Shown: positions 17,868 through 27,038, numbered from the stretch's first letter. The stretch: DNA of 64,000 bases from Kribbella sp. CA-293567 (GCF_027627575.1 NZ_CP114065.1:3162001-3226000), one strand, 5' to 3'. Numbers and translations: made by a program. The notes: generated by a model not told the origin, from the sequence alone.

Positions 17868-19058
17868 ATGGGCTTTGACGTGGAGACGGTTCGGCAGCAG
17901 TTCCCGGCGCTGAGCGAGGGGGCGGCACACTTCGACGGGCCGGGCGGGTCGCAGACGCCGCAGGTGGTGGCTGATGCGGTCGCGGCGACCATGGTGGCCG
18001 CGCTGGCCAACCGGGGTCAGTTGACGGCTGCCGAGCGGCGGGCCGACGAGATCGTCGTCGGCGCCCGCCAGGCGATGGCCGACCTGCTCGGCACCGATCC
18101 GGGGGGCATCGTCTTCGGGCGGAGCATGACCCAGCTGACCTACGATTTCGCCCGGACACTCGCCAAGGACTGGGCGCCGGGTGACGAGGTGATCGTGACC
18201 CGGCTGGATCACGACGCGAACATCCGGCCGTGGGTGCAGGCGGCCGAGGCGGCCGGGGCGGCAGTTCGCTGGCTCGAGTTCGATCCGACGACCTCGGAGC
18301 TCGACGACATCACTCCGCTGCTGTCGGACCGGACGCGGCTGGTCGCGGTGACCGGAGCGTCGAACCTGATCGGCACCCGGCCCGATCTGCAGGCGCTGGC
18401 TTCGATCGTCCACGACGCGGGAGCGCTCGTGTTCGTCGACGGCGTGCACCTGACTCCGCACGCGCCGGTGGATGCCGGATTCGCTGACTTCTACGCCTGC
18501 TCGCCGTACAAGTTCTTCGGTCCGCACTGTGGGGTGCTCTCAGCTGCTCCCGCGCTCCTGGACCGGCTGCACCCGGACAAGTTGCTGCCGGCAACGGACG
18601 CGGTACCGGAGCGGTTCGAGTTCGGCACCCTGCCCTACGAGTTGCTGGCCGGTACGACGGCCGCGGTCGACTTCATCGCCAGTCTCGGGGGAGAGGCGTC
18701 CGGAAGTCGGAGAGAGCGGTTGCTGACCTCACTGGCCGCGCTGGAGTCCTACGAGGATGACTTGCGCGCGGACCTGGAGAATCGGCTGGCCGCGATCGAC
18801 GGCATCACGCTGCACGGTCACGCGCAGCGCCGTACGCCGACGCTGCTGTTCTCGGTCGCCGGCTGGGAACCGCGAGCGGTCGCCGCCAAGCTGGCCGAAT
18901 CGGGGGTCAACGCTCCAGGTGGATCCTTCTATGCGCTGGAGGCGTCGCGGCACCTCGGGTTGGGGGATGCAGGCGGTGTCCGCGCGGGGCTCGCGCCGTA
19001 CACGAACCAGTCCGATGTGGATCGCCTGGTCGAGGGAATCAAGACGCTGACGGTCTGA
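17868..19058 (+). CDS. Cysteine desulfurase-like PLP-dependent aminotransferase
   Basis: 396 residues of the class-V aminotransferase fold, closest to the cysteine-desulfurase-like subfamily typified by Vibrio VC1184. It opens with FDVETVRQQFPAL and HFDGPGGSQ. Cofactor residues are GRSMTQLTYDFARTL, the Asp/His of FVDGVHLTPH, and the PLP lysine Lys215 in SPYKFFGPHCG. Cysteine desulfurases need an active-site Cys on a mobile loop near residue 320-340; the visible region (EPRAVAAKLAESGVNAPGGS) shows none, so sulfur mobilisation is doubtful and the real substrate is unknown. It stands alone without isc/suf genes. Confidence 0.85.
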   Translation: MGFDVETVRQQFPALSEGAAHFDGPGGSQTPQVVADAVAATMVAALANRGQLTAAERRADEIVVGARQAMADLLGTDPGGIVFGRSMTQLTYDFARTLAKDWAPGDEVIVTRLDHDANIRPWVQAAEAAGAAVRWLEFDPTTSELDDITPLLSDRTRLVAVTGASNLIGTRPDLQALASIVHDAGALVFVDGVHLTPHAPVDAGFADFYACSPYKFFGPHCGVLSAAPALLDRLHPDKLLPATDAVPERFEFGTLPYELLAGTTAAVDFIASLGGEASGSRRERLLTSLAALESYEDDLRADLENRLAAIDGITLHGHAQRRTPTLLFSVAGWEPRAVAAKLAESGVNAPGGSFYALEASRHLGLGDAGGVRAGLAPYTNQSDVDRLVEGIKTLTV

Positions 19059-19104
19059 AGTCATTGCGAGACGCACTAAATCAACTCTGTGGGGTAAATG
19101 CGGA

Positions 19105-19110
19105 TAAACT
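19105..19110 (+). promoter_or_regulatory. Putative -10 element of the GH36-like gene (leaderless)
   Basis: TAAACT ends 7 nt before the GTG at 19118, within an AT-rich patch. Confidence 0.45.
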
Positions 19111-19117
19111 CGTCCGG

Positions 19118-20692
19118 GTGAGAGAGCCTGATCAGGTCTTCGTCCAGCTCGACCCCGCCGGCGACCTCCGCCCGGCCACCGCGGCCGGCGGTCGCTGGAG
19201 CGCCACGGGCGCCGACGTAGGTTGGTCCGGCGGCGAGGTCGCCGTGACAGCCTCCGGCGGCATCTCGCGGGTGGCCCTGCGGTGGGACGAGCCAGTCGCG
19301 CCCGGCGCCCTCGTCCTCGGCGACGCCTGGGAGCGCTCGTACGGCGATCTTCAATGGCGTCATCTCCAGTCCGAGCGTTTCCTCCCCTGGTACTGGCTGG
19401 GGCACGACGAGCAGACCGGCCGAACCTTTGGCGCGGGCGTCGACGTTCACCCGGGGGCGTTCTGCTCCTGGACGGTCGACCGGACGGGTTTCACTCTCTG
19501 GCTCGACCTCCGTAACGGCGGCGGTCCGACCCAGCTAGGTGGTCGCGAGCTCACGGCCGCCGTGGTGCGCAGCTTCGAAGACGCCGGTACGCCGTGGCTC
19601 ACGCTGCACGCCGCTGTCGAGGCGATGAGTTCGAAGATCGCGCTCTCTGACATTGGCCCTGTGGTGGGCGCCAACAACTGGTACTACGCCTACGGCGAGG
19701 GGTTCGACGAGAAGGCCGTCCTGCAGAACGCCGCGACCGTGGTCGAGCTGGCCGACGGTCATCCCGTGCGGCCGTTCAGCGTCGTGGACGACGGCTGGAA
19801 CCCGGGCGGCAACGGCTCCGGCGGCCCTTGGGAGAGCGGGATCCCGGGTCTCTTCGACAACCTGGCCGGAACCGCCGCGGCGGTCAAGGAGATCGGGGCA
19901 CGGCCAGGGCTCTGGTTCCGGCCACTGCTGTCGCGTGAGCAAGGTCCCTGGGGACGTGCCGGGCAGTCCGACGGCTTCGGGCGCACCCTCGACCCGACAC
20001 ACCCGGAGGTCCTCGATCTCGTCCGGGCGGACCTACGGCGCTTCAAGGACTGGGGCTTCGAGCTGGTCAAGCACGATTTCAGCACCTACGACCTGTTCGG
20101 CCGCTTCGGTCCGGCAATGGGTGCTCGCCTGACGAGCGACGGTTGGCAGTTCCACGACACCACCCGGACGACGGCCGAGATCGTCCTCGAGCTGTATCGC
20201 GAGATCCGGTCGGCCGCCGACGTCGTGCTGATCGGCTGCAACACCGTCGGCCACCTCGCCGCCGGTCTGGTCGACGTCCAGCGGACCGGGGACGACACCT
20301 CGGGGCGCGACTGGGAGCGGACCCGCAAGATGGGGGTCAACTCGCTCGCCTTCCGGCTGCCTCAGCACAACCGCTTCTTCATCCTCGACGCCGACTGCGT
20401 GCCCTGCACGCCGCAGACGCCGTGGGAGCTGAACCGGCAGTTCCTCGACCTGGTGGCCAGATCAGGGAGCGCTCTCTTCGTCTCGGTCGATCCAGCCGCG
20501 CGGACCGCGCGGACCGATCGCGATCTTGGCGACGGTATACGGTTGGCGCTCAGTGGTGGCGATGCCACGGACGGTGGGATCGAGCCGCTCGACTGGCTGC
20601 ATGACACGACCCCCACGGTCTGGCGGGCCGCTGCCGGGACGACTCGTTACGACTGGTCGAGCCCGTGGGGCGCGGACCCGGCCGCGGACTGA
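19118..20692 (+). CDS. GH36-like alpha-galactosidase family protein
   Basis: 524 residues, no signal peptide, so cytoplasmic. An N-terminal beta-rich domain (about 1-190) precedes a TIM barrel. The GH36/GH27 signatures are VVDDGWNPGG, WFRPLL, and WGFELVKHDFSTYD with probable nucleophile Asp320; VDVQRTGDDTSG probably holds the acid/base Asp. The substrate could be an alpha-galactoside or another alpha-linked sugar. The GTG at 19118 was chosen over the TTG at 19064 because of the -10 hexamer. A ROK regulator and a GH125 mannosidase follow, 48 nt and then overlapping, suggesting joint use of an alpha-glycan fragment imported elsewhere. Confidence 0.8.
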   Translation: MREPDQVFVQLDPAGDLRPATAAGGRWSATGADVGWSGGEVAVTASGGISRVALRWDEPVAPGALVLGDAWERSYGDLQWRHLQSERFLPWYWLGHDEQTGRTFGAGVDVHPGAFCSWTVDRTGFTLWLDLRNGGGPTQLGGRELTAAVVRSFEDAGTPWLTLHAAVEAMSSKIALSDIGPVVGANNWYYAYGEGFDEKAVLQNAATVVELADGHPVRPFSVVDDGWNPGGNGSGGPWESGIPGLFDNLAGTAAAVKEIGARPGLWFRPLLSREQGPWGRAGQSDGFGRTLDPTHPEVLDLVRADLRRFKDWGFELVKHDFSTYDLFGRFGPAMGARLTSDGWQFHDTTRTTAEIVLELYREIRSAADVVLIGCNTVGHLAAGLVDVQRTGDDTSGRDWERTRKMGVNSLAFRLPQHNRFFILDADCVPCTPQTPWELNRQFLDLVARSGSALFVSVDPAARTARTDRDLGDGIRLALSGGDATDGGIEPLDWLHDTTPTVWRAAAGTTRYDWSSPWGADPAAD

Positions 20693-20740
20693 GGCGGGGG
20701 CCTTGCAGCGCGACCGTTCGACAAGCGATGGGGGGAAGCG

Positions 20741-22039
20741 GTGAGCAGCGACCAGCCGCCGGCCGTGGCACGCCGGGGTACCAATCTCGATCGCGTTGGT
20801 GGATTCAACGACACGGTGGTGCTGGACGCGATCCGGCGGGCGGACCAACGGCTGAGCCGGGTCGAGATCGCGGCCGCCACCGGGCTGTCCGGGCAGGCCA
20901 TCTCGAACATCACCCGCAGACTGCTCGACGCCGGCCTGGTCCGTGAAGCCGGCCGGCAGAAGGGCACGGGTCTCGGCAAACCCCGCACTCTGCTGGAGCT
21001 GGAACCCACCGGTCAGTACGCGGTCGGCGTTCACCTCGATCCTGCCGTGGTCACCACCGTGATGCTCGATCTGACCGGTCAGGTGGTGGTCCGCGACCGG
21101 ACCGAGACGCCGGCCTCCGATGATCCTGGCGTGCTGATCGCGGGAATCGCTGCCACCGTGGAGCGCGTGATCTCGGAGGCCGGCGCGCCCCGCGAGCGCG
21201 TGGTCGGTGTCGGCATCGCCGCGCCCGGACCGATCGACGTGGAGCGCGGGGTCGTCATCGATCCGCCGAACCTGTCCGGCTGGCATCTGGTGCCGCTGCG
21301 CGACGCCTTGCGCGAACGCACCGGCCTGCCCGTCCTGCTGGACAAGGACGTCACCGCCGCCGCCTCGGCCGAGAAGTGGGCCGGTGGGCCGAACGGTCGG
21401 GGCAGTTTCGTCTTCTTCTACCTCGGCACCGGGGTCGGCGCCGGCCTGGTGATCGGCGACGAGGTGGTCCGCGGTTCGAGCAGCAACGTCGGCGAGATCG
21501 GTCACGTGATCGTCGATCCCGACGGCCCGCTGTGCTACTGCGGACGCCACGGCTGTGTCGGCGAGACGAGCCAGCCGCGCTACCTGGTGCAGCAGGCGGT
21601 CCGAGCCGGAGTGCTTGCCCAGGGCATCGATCTCGACGACCGGCACGCCGTCGACCTGGCTTTCGCCGAGCTGTGCCGGCAGGCCGCCGGGCCGGGAACG
21701 GCCCGCGAGCTGATCGCCGCGCTGGCCGGCCGGATCGCCAAGGTGGTCGAGGACATCGCGAACCTGCTCGACCTGGAGCGGGTGGTGTTCGGCGGTCCGC
21801 ACTGGGACCAGCTCGCACCGTTCTTCGACGAGGTGGTCCGGGCAGCGCTGGAAGAGCGCTTCCTGGTCCGCTCGGTGCACCCGTTCGTCGTCACCGGTAC
21901 CGCGCTCGGCGCGGACGTCGGTGCGGTGGGTGCGGCCAGCCTGGTGCTGGACCACACCTTTTCTCCCAACCCCTCAGTGCTTCTTCTCGGACCCGCGGAG
22001 AGCGCTCCCTCTGTCGTCGTCGGGTCCGCTGAAAGGTGA
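20741..22039 (+). CDS. ROK-family transcriptional regulator
   Basis: 432 residues. The N-terminal winged helix (about 25-85: FNDTVVLDAIRRADQRLSRV, ATGLSGQAISNITRRLLDAG) joins a sugar-kinase-like ROK domain with GVGIAAPGPID, FYLGTGVGAGLVIG and the zinc motif CYCGRHGCVGE near residue 265. The kinase-type DxGxT and catalytic residues are degenerate, so this is a sensor rather than a sugar kinase. GGGGGAAG upstream gives a good ribosome site for the GTG. It probably controls its own transcript, which includes the GH36-like and GH125 genes, in answer to a monosaccharide or its phosphate. Confidence 0.9.
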   Translation: MSSDQPPAVARRGTNLDRVGGFNDTVVLDAIRRADQRLSRVEIAAATGLSGQAISNITRRLLDAGLVREAGRQKGTGLGKPRTLLELEPTGQYAVGVHLDPAVVTTVMLDLTGQVVVRDRTETPASDDPGVLIAGIAATVERVISEAGAPRERVVGVGIAAPGPIDVERGVVIDPPNLSGWHLVPLRDALRERTGLPVLLDKDVTAAASAEKWAGGPNGRGSFVFFYLGTGVGAGLVIGDEVVRGSSSNVGEIGHVIVDPDGPLCYCGRHGCVGETSQPRYLVQQAVRAGVLAQGIDLDDRHAVDLAFAELCRQAAGPGTARELIAALAGRIAKVVEDIANLLDLERVVFGGPHWDQLAPFFDEVVRAALEERFLVRSVHPFVVTGTALGADVGAVGAASLVLDHTFSPNPSVLLLGPAESAPSVVVGSAER

Positions 22040-22047
22040 TGTTGCAG

Positions 22048-23328
22048 ATGACCGGTATCGATCCCGAGGTCCTGGCCCGTGCCACCGAAGAGGTACGCCG
22101 GGCCACCGGCGACCAGGTGATCGCGGACATGTTCCACCGGTCGATGGCGGAGAACCTGCCCGCCGTCGCCGAGCGGCTGCCGGACGGCACGACGTTTGTG
22201 CTGACCGGTGACATTCCGGCGATGTGGCTGCGTGACTCCGCCGCCCAGTTGCGGCCCTACCTGGTGCTGTGTGCCGACGACCCGGCGCTGCAGGACGTGC
22301 TGATCGGTGTGCTGCACCGCCAGCTCGAGTACATCGCGATCGACCCGTACGCCAACGCCTTCAACCGGGAGGCGAACGGCGCGGGTCACACCACCGACGA
22401 GACCGAGATGTCGCCGTGGGTGTGGGAACGCAAGTACGAGATCGACTCGCTGTGCTACCCGATCGAGCTCGCCTACCGGCTGTGGCGGATCACCGGACGC
22501 GACGACGTCATCGACGACCGCTTCCGGATCGCCGCGGCGGCCGCTCTGCAGGTGCTGGCGACCGAGGTGGATCACGAGGCGAATTCGCCGTACCGGTTCC
22601 AGCGGCACGACGACCGGCCGAGCGACTCGCTGATCCGCGGCGGGCTCGGGCAGCCGACCCGGCCGACCGGGATGTCATGGAGCGCTTTCCGGCCCAGCGA
22701 CGACGCCACCGAGCACGGCTTCAACGTGCCGGGCAACATGTTCGCGTCGGTCGTCCTCGGTTATCTGGAGGCGATCGCGACCGAGGTGCTCGGCGATACC
22801 GATCTGGCCGACCGGGCCAAGGAACTGAAGGCCGGGATCGACGAAGGCATCGCGCGCTTCGGTACGGTCGACCACCCGTCGCTCGGCCGGGTCTACGCCT
22901 ACGAGGTGGACGGTACGGGGGAGCGGTTGCTGATGGACGACGCGAACATGCCGAGTCTGCTGTCCGCGCCGATGACCGGATTCGCCGCGGCCGACGACCC
23001 GACGTACCTGGCGACCCGGTCACTGCTGCTCAGCCCGGAGAACCCGTACTACTACAGCGGCCGGTACGGCGCCGGAATCGGCAGTCCGCACACCCCGCCG
23101 GACCACATCTGGCCGATCGCGCTGGCCGTCCAGGGCCTGACCAGCACCTCGGCTGAGGAGCGGCAGCAACTGCTCGAACTGCTCCGCGACACCACCGGCG
23201 GGACGGGGCAGATGCACGAGTCGTTCCACACCGACGACCCGGCCAACTACACCCGCGAGTGGTTCTCCTGGGCGAACGCGATGTTCTGCGAGCTCTGCCT
23301 CAGCCACGCGGGCCGTACCCTCGGCTGA
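22048..23328 (+). CDS. GH125 metal-independent alpha-mannosidase
   Basis: 426 residues of glycoside hydrolase family 125 (formerly DUF1237). Known members are inverting exo-alpha-1,6-mannosidases. Diagnostic stretches are FVLTGDIPAMWLRDSAAQLR, NREANGAGHTTDETEMSPWV, WERKYEIDSLCYPIELAYRL, MSWSAFRPSDDATEHGFNVPG and MDDANMPSLLSAP. No signal peptide, so it works on imported oligosaccharide. GTG 22036 and ATG 22039 are alternative starts; ATG 22048 is chosen because GGTGAT lies 7 nt upstream. It begins inside or just after the ROK stop, so the two are coupled. The substrate may be trimmed N-glycan or mannan fragments. Confidence 0.9.
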   Translation: MTGIDPEVLARATEEVRRATGDQVIADMFHRSMAENLPAVAERLPDGTTFVLTGDIPAMWLRDSAAQLRPYLVLCADDPALQDVLIGVLHRQLEYIAIDPYANAFNREANGAGHTTDETEMSPWVWERKYEIDSLCYPIELAYRLWRITGRDDVIDDRFRIAAAAALQVLATEVDHEANSPYRFQRHDDRPSDSLIRGGLGQPTRPTGMSWSAFRPSDDATEHGFNVPGNMFASVVLGYLEAIATEVLGDTDLADRAKELKAGIDEGIARFGTVDHPSLGRVYAYEVDGTGERLLMDDANMPSLLSAPMTGFAAADDPTYLATRSLLLSPENPYYYSGRYGAGIGSPHTPPDHIWPIALAVQGLTSTSAEERQQLLELLRDTTGGTGQMHESFHTDDPANYTREWFSWANAMFCELCLSHAGRTLG

Positions 23329-23355
23329 CCCTGGCGACCTCACGCCGCCGGGCGG

Positions 23356-24009
23356 TCAGGCCAGCCCGGCGTCGTGGGCCAGCAGCGCGAGCTGGGTGCG
23401 ATTGCCCAGCTCGAGCTTGGCCAGGATGTGCGAGATGTGCGCCTTCACCGTGGCCACGCTCATGAACAACTCGGCGGCGATCTCCGCGTTCGCCTTGCCG
23501 CCGGCGACGGCGAGCATCACGTCGTACTCGCGTGGTGACAGCCGCGAGAGCGCTTCCCGAGCCTGGGTATGAGCGTCGGCCTGGGTGGCTGCCTGGTCCA
23601 TCAGCCGCCGGGTGATCGCGGGCGACAGGATCGGGTCACCCGCCGCGACCCGGCAAACCGCCTCGACGATCTGCGCGGGTGGGGTGTCCTTGAGCAGGAA
23701 ACCGCTCGCTCCGGCGCGCAACGCGTGCAGCACGTTCTCGTCGGTGTCGAAGGTGGTCAGCACGACGACCTCGGGCGGATTCGGCCTGGCTCGCAACCGC
23801 CGCGTCGCGAGAATTCCGTCCACGCGCGGCATCCGCAGGTCCATCAGCACGAGGTCGGGGAAGTGCGCGTCGACCGCCGCCGGTACCTCGTCGCCATCGG
23901 CTGCCTGGGCCACCACGGCGATGCCGTTGGCGCCGTCCAGCATCATCTCCAGACTCGCCCGCACCAACGCGTCGTCGTCCACGACCAGTACCCGGATCGT
24001 CTCGCTCAT
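23356..24009 (-). CDS. NarL/LuxR-family response regulator
   Basis: 217 residues. The receiver domain (1-120) has the acidic pocket VVDDDAL, phospho-acceptor Asp57 in LVLMDLRMPRVDG, and the conserved Lys in FLLKDTPP. The LuxR-type helix-turn-helix occupies about 150-215 (LSPREYDVMLAVAGGKANAE, FMSVATVKAHISHILAKLEL). The ATG at 24009 overlaps the stop of the kinase gene, so it is the partner of that kinase. An in-frame start 9 nt upstream is possible. The target operon is not visible; the divergent genes at 25286 onward are one candidate. Confidence 0.93.
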   Translation of the reverse strand: MSETIRVLVVDDDALVRASLEMMLDGANGIAVVAQAADGDEVPAAVDAHFPDLVLMDLRMPRVDGILATRRLRARPNPPEVVVLTTFDTDENVLHALRAGASGFLLKDTPPAQIVEAVCRVAAGDPILSPAITRRLMDQAATQADAHTQAREALSRLSPREYDVMLAVAGGKANAEIAAELFMSVATVKAHISHILAKLELGNRTQLALLAHDAGLA

Positions 24010-25157
24010 GCCGGCCACGGTAGCGAGGCGCGCAGCCAGTAGTCGCCGTCGGCCGACTTCCCGTGATCCAGCGTGCCGCCGGCCAGGTGGACGCGTTCGG
24101 TCAGTCCGACCAGTCCGGTGCCGCTCCCGGGGGTCAGTGATTCGCCGTACCCGCTCGGGTTGGTCAGCTCGATGCGCAGCGATTCTCCCGGTCCGCCGTC
24201 GACGACCAGCGTGACCGGTTCCCCGGCCGCATGCTTGCGTGCGTTGGTGAGCCCTTCCTGCACCACCCGGTACGCCGTCCGCCCGGTTGCCGGTGGCAAC
24301 GAATCCGGGGCGGCGACGGATTCGGCGTACCGGATGTCGGCGCCCGCGTCGCGGGACTCGGCGACGAGGCCGGCCAGGTCGCCGAAGGTCGGTTGCGGGC
24401 GTCCGCCGGGAAGGTCGTCGACCTCACTGTCCCGCAACACGCTGATCACTTCGCGCAGCTCGTCCAGCGCCTGATGGACGCCGGTGCGGATCACTCCGGC
24501 CGCCTGGGCGAGCTGCTGCGGCGAGGAGTCCGGCCGGTACTCCAGCGCACCGGCGTACGTCGCGAGCAGGGACAGCCGATGAGCGAGTACGTCGTGCATC
24601 TCGCGAGCCATCTTGGTCCGCTCCAGTGTGCGTGCTTCGGCGACCCGGCGGCCTTGCTCTGCCTCGGCTCGGAGAGCGCGTTCTCGCAGCGAGCCGAGTA
24701 GTTGCCGGCGGGCCTGGGTCCATTGACCCCAGCCGAGCAGCGCGGCGTGCACGGCGACGTCGAGGACGGAGTACCAGAGCAGACTCAGGCCATCGATGGG
24801 GCGCCAGAGACCCTGGACGAAATGGCCGACAACTCCGGCGAAGGCAACGAGGGCGGCTGTTCCGAGTGGGCGGCGCTGGGCCACGGTCAAGGTGCCGACC
24901 GTCGCCGGTGGAGTGGCGGCGGGGGAGAGGGCCGCCAACGCGGCTTGGGCCAGAGCGCCGGTGACCGGGTGACGGCGCAGTACCAGGATGAGGCCGCAGG
25001 CAACGATGCCGACTGCGATGTCGAAGATCAGCCAGCCGGATCGCAGATTGCCCGACTGTCGGCCGATGAGCGTCATCGCCGACAGTGCTCCGATGGCGCC
25101 GACGGCGATCACATCGGCCCAGCGCTCACGACGGGACCGGCCGCAGTTCTCCTCCAT
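24006..25157 (-). CDS. Two-component sensor histidine kinase, HisKA_3 type
   Basis: 383 residues. About five membrane helices cover residues 15-140 with short loops and no large extracellular sensor domain, so it is the 'intramembrane-sensing' layout. The dimerisation/phospho-acceptor region has ERTKMAREMHDVLAHRLSLL with His188. The ATPase domain shows the N box in LTNARKHAAGE and the glycine loop GSGTGLVGLTERV. A -10-like hexamer lies 7 nt upstream of the ATG. It forms an overlapping pair with the response regulator at 23356-24009. The signal may be envelope stress, but nothing proves it. Confidence 0.92.
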   Translation of the reverse strand: MEENCGRSRRERWADVIAVGAIGALSAMTLIGRQSGNLRSGWLIFDIAVGIVACGLILVLRRHPVTGALAQAALAALSPAATPPATVGTLTVAQRRPLGTAALVAFAGVVGHFVQGLWRPIDGLSLLWYSVLDVAVHAALLGWGQWTQARRQLLGSLRERALRAEAEQGRRVAEARTLERTKMAREMHDVLAHRLSLLATYAGALEYRPDSSPQQLAQAAGVIRTGVHQALDELREVISVLRDSEVDDLPGGRPQPTFGDLAGLVAESRDAGADIRYAESVAAPDSLPPATGRTAYRVVQEGLTNARKHAAGEPVTLVVDGGPGESLRIELTNPSGYGESLTPGSGTGLVGLTERVHLAGGTLDHGKSADGDYWLRASLPWPA

Positions 25158-25164
25158 GCCGCCG

Positions 25165-25170
25165 AGACTA
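25165..25170 (-). promoter_or_regulatory. Putative -10 element of the kinase/regulator operon (leaderless)
   Basis: TAGTCT on the minus strand ends 7 nt before the ATG at 25157. Confidence 0.45.
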
Positions 25171-25285
25171 GGCGGGGTGGCTGCTCTCCACCACCGACCA
25201 AAGTCTGTACCGCACCGACTTGCGGAGAGGTCGTCCCAGCCGCCCGGCCGATGCGCCGGATCGCGCTCTCTCGGAGTCTTGCCGC

Positions 25286-25729
25286 ATGACGATCACCACG
25301 AGCAGCCCCACCCGCATCGCCGGTCGCAGCCGACTGGCAGTCGTAGGACTCACCGCCGTCACCTCCGTGGCCTGGTGGGTCGTCCTCACCAAGGTCTTCG
25401 GGATCGATCTGGCCGCCAAGCAGGGCTCCATCATCCAGGTCGGCGCGATCTCGGTCCTGGTCGCCGCCATCGCCATGGCGTTCGCCGGCTGGGCCCTGCT
25501 GGCCATTCTCGAGCACAACACCCTTGCCGCGCGCAGAGCCTGGACGATCACGGCGTCCATCTGCTGCGTCCTGTCGCTCGGCAGTCCGCTCTCCGGCGGC
25601 ATCGGCACCGGAGCGAAACTCGGACTTGCCTCCCTGCACCTCCTGGTGGGTACCGTCGTAATCCTCGGTCTCCGCCGTACCGCTCTCTCCACCGCCGCCC
25701 GCTGCACTCCCTCAGGGATCTCGAAGTGA
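25286..25729 (+). CDS. Four-helix membrane protein, DUF6069-like
   Basis: 147 residues with four hydrophobic segments (about 17-37, 52-75, 85-105, 115-135) and short loops, resembling the DUF6069 proteins common in actinobacteria. Function unknown. GGAG lies 10 nt before the ATG; a GAGTCT hexamer 6 nt before it could alternatively be the -10 of a leaderless mRNA. The stop overlaps the GTG of a methyltransferase gene, so the pair is an operon. It is divergent from the histidine kinase gene. Confidence 0.65.
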   Translation: MTITTSSPTRIAGRSRLAVVGLTAVTSVAWWVVLTKVFGIDLAAKQGSIIQVGAISVLVAAIAMAFAGWALLAILEHNTLAARRAWTITASICCVLSLGSPLSGGIGTGAKLGLASLHLLVGTVVILGLRRTALSTAARCTPSGISK

Positions 25730-26298
25730 CCCAATGGCCCGGCTACCAAGCCACCAAGCGCACGTTGATCAGCACCCTGTCCGGCACGGTCCTCGAGATC
25801 GGCGCCGGCCGGGGCGCCAACCTCCCGCTGCTCCCGGCCTGTCTGGACTGGACCGGCCTCGAGCCCCACGCCCGCACCCGCCGAGCGTTGACCAAGGCAG
25901 CAGAGAGGTCGCAGCACGAAAGCACCGGCGGCCGGCAGGTGCTGGCCGGCCGGGCCGAGGAGATTCCGTTGCCAACGGCAAGTATTGACGTCGTGCTGTC
26001 GACAGCGGTGCTCTGTTCGGTGGACGACGTCGGCGCAGTACTGACCGAGATCCGCCGCGTACTACGCCCCGGTGGCCGCTTCGTCTTCCTCGAGCACGTG
26101 GCAGCGCCGCGAGAGAGCGGTCTCTTCCGGCTTCAACGCGCCATCGCCCCGATCACGCGCGTGGTCGACCGCGGCTGCGACCCCAGCCGCGACCTAGCCC
26201 CGGCGATCGCAGCAGCCTTCTCCGAAGTCCACCTGGACCGCCACACCGCCTCCGGCCTGCTCAAGATCTCGTTCATCGCAGGAACGGCCCGCGCCTAG
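25726..26298 (+). CDS. Class I SAM-dependent methyltransferase
   Basis: 190 residues of the Methyltransf_11 type. Motif I is VLEIGAGRGANLPLL (residues about 22-36), the acidic motif II is in GLEPHAR, and post-motif regions are AEEIPLPTASIDVVLSTAVL and VLRPGGRFVFLEHV. The C-terminus (FSEVHLDRHTASGLLKISFIAGTA) matches small-molecule methyltransferases of the UbiE/phospholipid kind. Its substrate is unknown. The GTG overlaps the stop of the membrane protein gene. Its stop shares the four bases CTAG with the stop of the convergent GntR gene. Confidence 0.85.
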   Translation: MTQWPGYQATKRTLISTLSGTVLEIGAGRGANLPLLPACLDWTGLEPHARTRRALTKAAERSQHESTGGRQVLAGRAEEIPLPTASIDVVLSTAVLCSVDDVGAVLTEIRRVLRPGGRFVFLEHVAAPRESGLFRLQRAIAPITRVVDRGCDPSRDLAPAIAAAFSEVHLDRHTASGLLKISFIAGTARA

Positions 26299-26999
26299 CG
26301 CAGCTGAGCCGCCCGGTAGAACCCCTCGATGTGCGCCGTGATCAGCGCGGCCGCCTGATCGCCCTCGCCCGAACGGATCGCTCCCACGATCGACCGATGC
26401 TCGGCTCGCAGGCCGACCGCTGTCGCGTCCCAGTCCGCCAGATTGGGTACGGCGGCCAGCACATACCCGTGAATCGCCGTCCGCAACGACGACATCACCG
26501 CTGCGATCAGTACATTGCCCGCCAGTGCGGACAACGCCACATGGAACTCCGCATCGAGCAAATGGAACTCCTCCGGCGAGAGCTCCGGAGCATCCATCCG
26601 CTCGAGCAGTTCCTCTGCGGTCTCCAACCCACCGCTCGCCGGATCGCTGCCGCCCACTTGGCGAGCTGCCTCGCGCGCGGTCCACGACTCGAGCAGCACG
26701 CGCGTCTGCACGATGTCGCCCATCGGCAGGTGATCGGTGGCGAGATGCAGCCGCAGCAACGCGGTCAACGGCGCCGCCGGTTCCGCGACGATCACCGCGC
26801 CCGCCTCCGGTCCGGACCCGGTCGCCGTCCGCACGATGCCCATTGCCTCCAGCACCCGCACGGCTTCCCGCACCGACGGCCTGCTGATCCCGAGTTGCTC
26901 CGCCAGGGAGCGCTCTCCCGGCAGTCGCCCGCCGAGCCGCAACCGGCCCGCCGCGAGATCGGCCTCGACCCGGTGCAGTACCAGTTCGTAGTTCTTCAC
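26295..26999 (-). CDS. FadR-subfamily GntR regulator, probable repressor of the hydroxy-acid oxidase gene
   Basis: 234 residues. The N-terminal winged helix (about 5-70: [32 protein letters not shown]) is followed by an FCD ligand domain with helices carrying [14 protein letters not shown] and the His of [13 protein letters not shown], the metal/ligand residues of that domain. It is divergent from an FMN-dependent hydroxy-acid oxidase gene, the classical lldR-lldD arrangement, so the ligand is probably L-lactate or a similar 2-hydroxy acid. The GTG at 26999 has a -10 hexamer 7 nt upstream and no ribosome site. Twin operators lie in its promoter. Confidence 0.88.
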   Translation of the reverse strand: MKNYELVLHRVEADLAAGRLRLGGRLPGERSLAEQLGISRPSVREAVRVLEAMGIVRTATGSGPEAGAVIVAEPAAPLTALLRLHLATDHLPMGDIVQTRVLLESWTAREAARQVGGSDPASGGLETAEELLERMDAPELSPEEFHLLDAEFHVALSALAGNVLIAAVMSSLRTAIHGYVLAAVPNLADWDATAVGLRAEHRSIVGAIRSGEGDQAAALITAHIEGFYRAAQLR

Positions 27000-27006
27000 G
27001 GAGGTG

Positions 27007-27012
27007 AGTCTA
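27007..27012 (-). promoter_or_regulatory. Putative -10 element of the GntR gene (leaderless)
   Basis: TAGACT on the minus strand ends 7 nt before the GTG at 26999. Its spacer to any -35 would be covered by the operator at 27016. Confidence 0.5.
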
Positions 27013-27015
27013 GCC

Positions 27016-27032
27016 CTGTGGTCGGACCACAG
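27016..27032. promoter_or_regulatory. GntR-type operator O1
   Basis: CTGTGGTCGGACCACAG is a perfect palindrome around a central G. It contains the TGGTCNNACCA-like core typical of FadR/LldR-family sites. Confidence 0.75.
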
Positions 27033-27038
27033 ACTATG

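Noticed and set aside
17211..18527. Repeat-encoded protein frames through the 17421-17769 array on either strand
   Set aside because: The 26-bp unit shifts frame each time, so no stable peptide repeat exists, and there is no start context.
21997..22010. GGAGAGCGCTCCCT resembling the LacI palindrome, 38 bp before the GH125 start
   Set aside because: Imperfect and inside the coding end of the ROK gene; similar GAGAGCGCTC strings recur inside several genes (for example near 20464 and 26904), so chance is likely.
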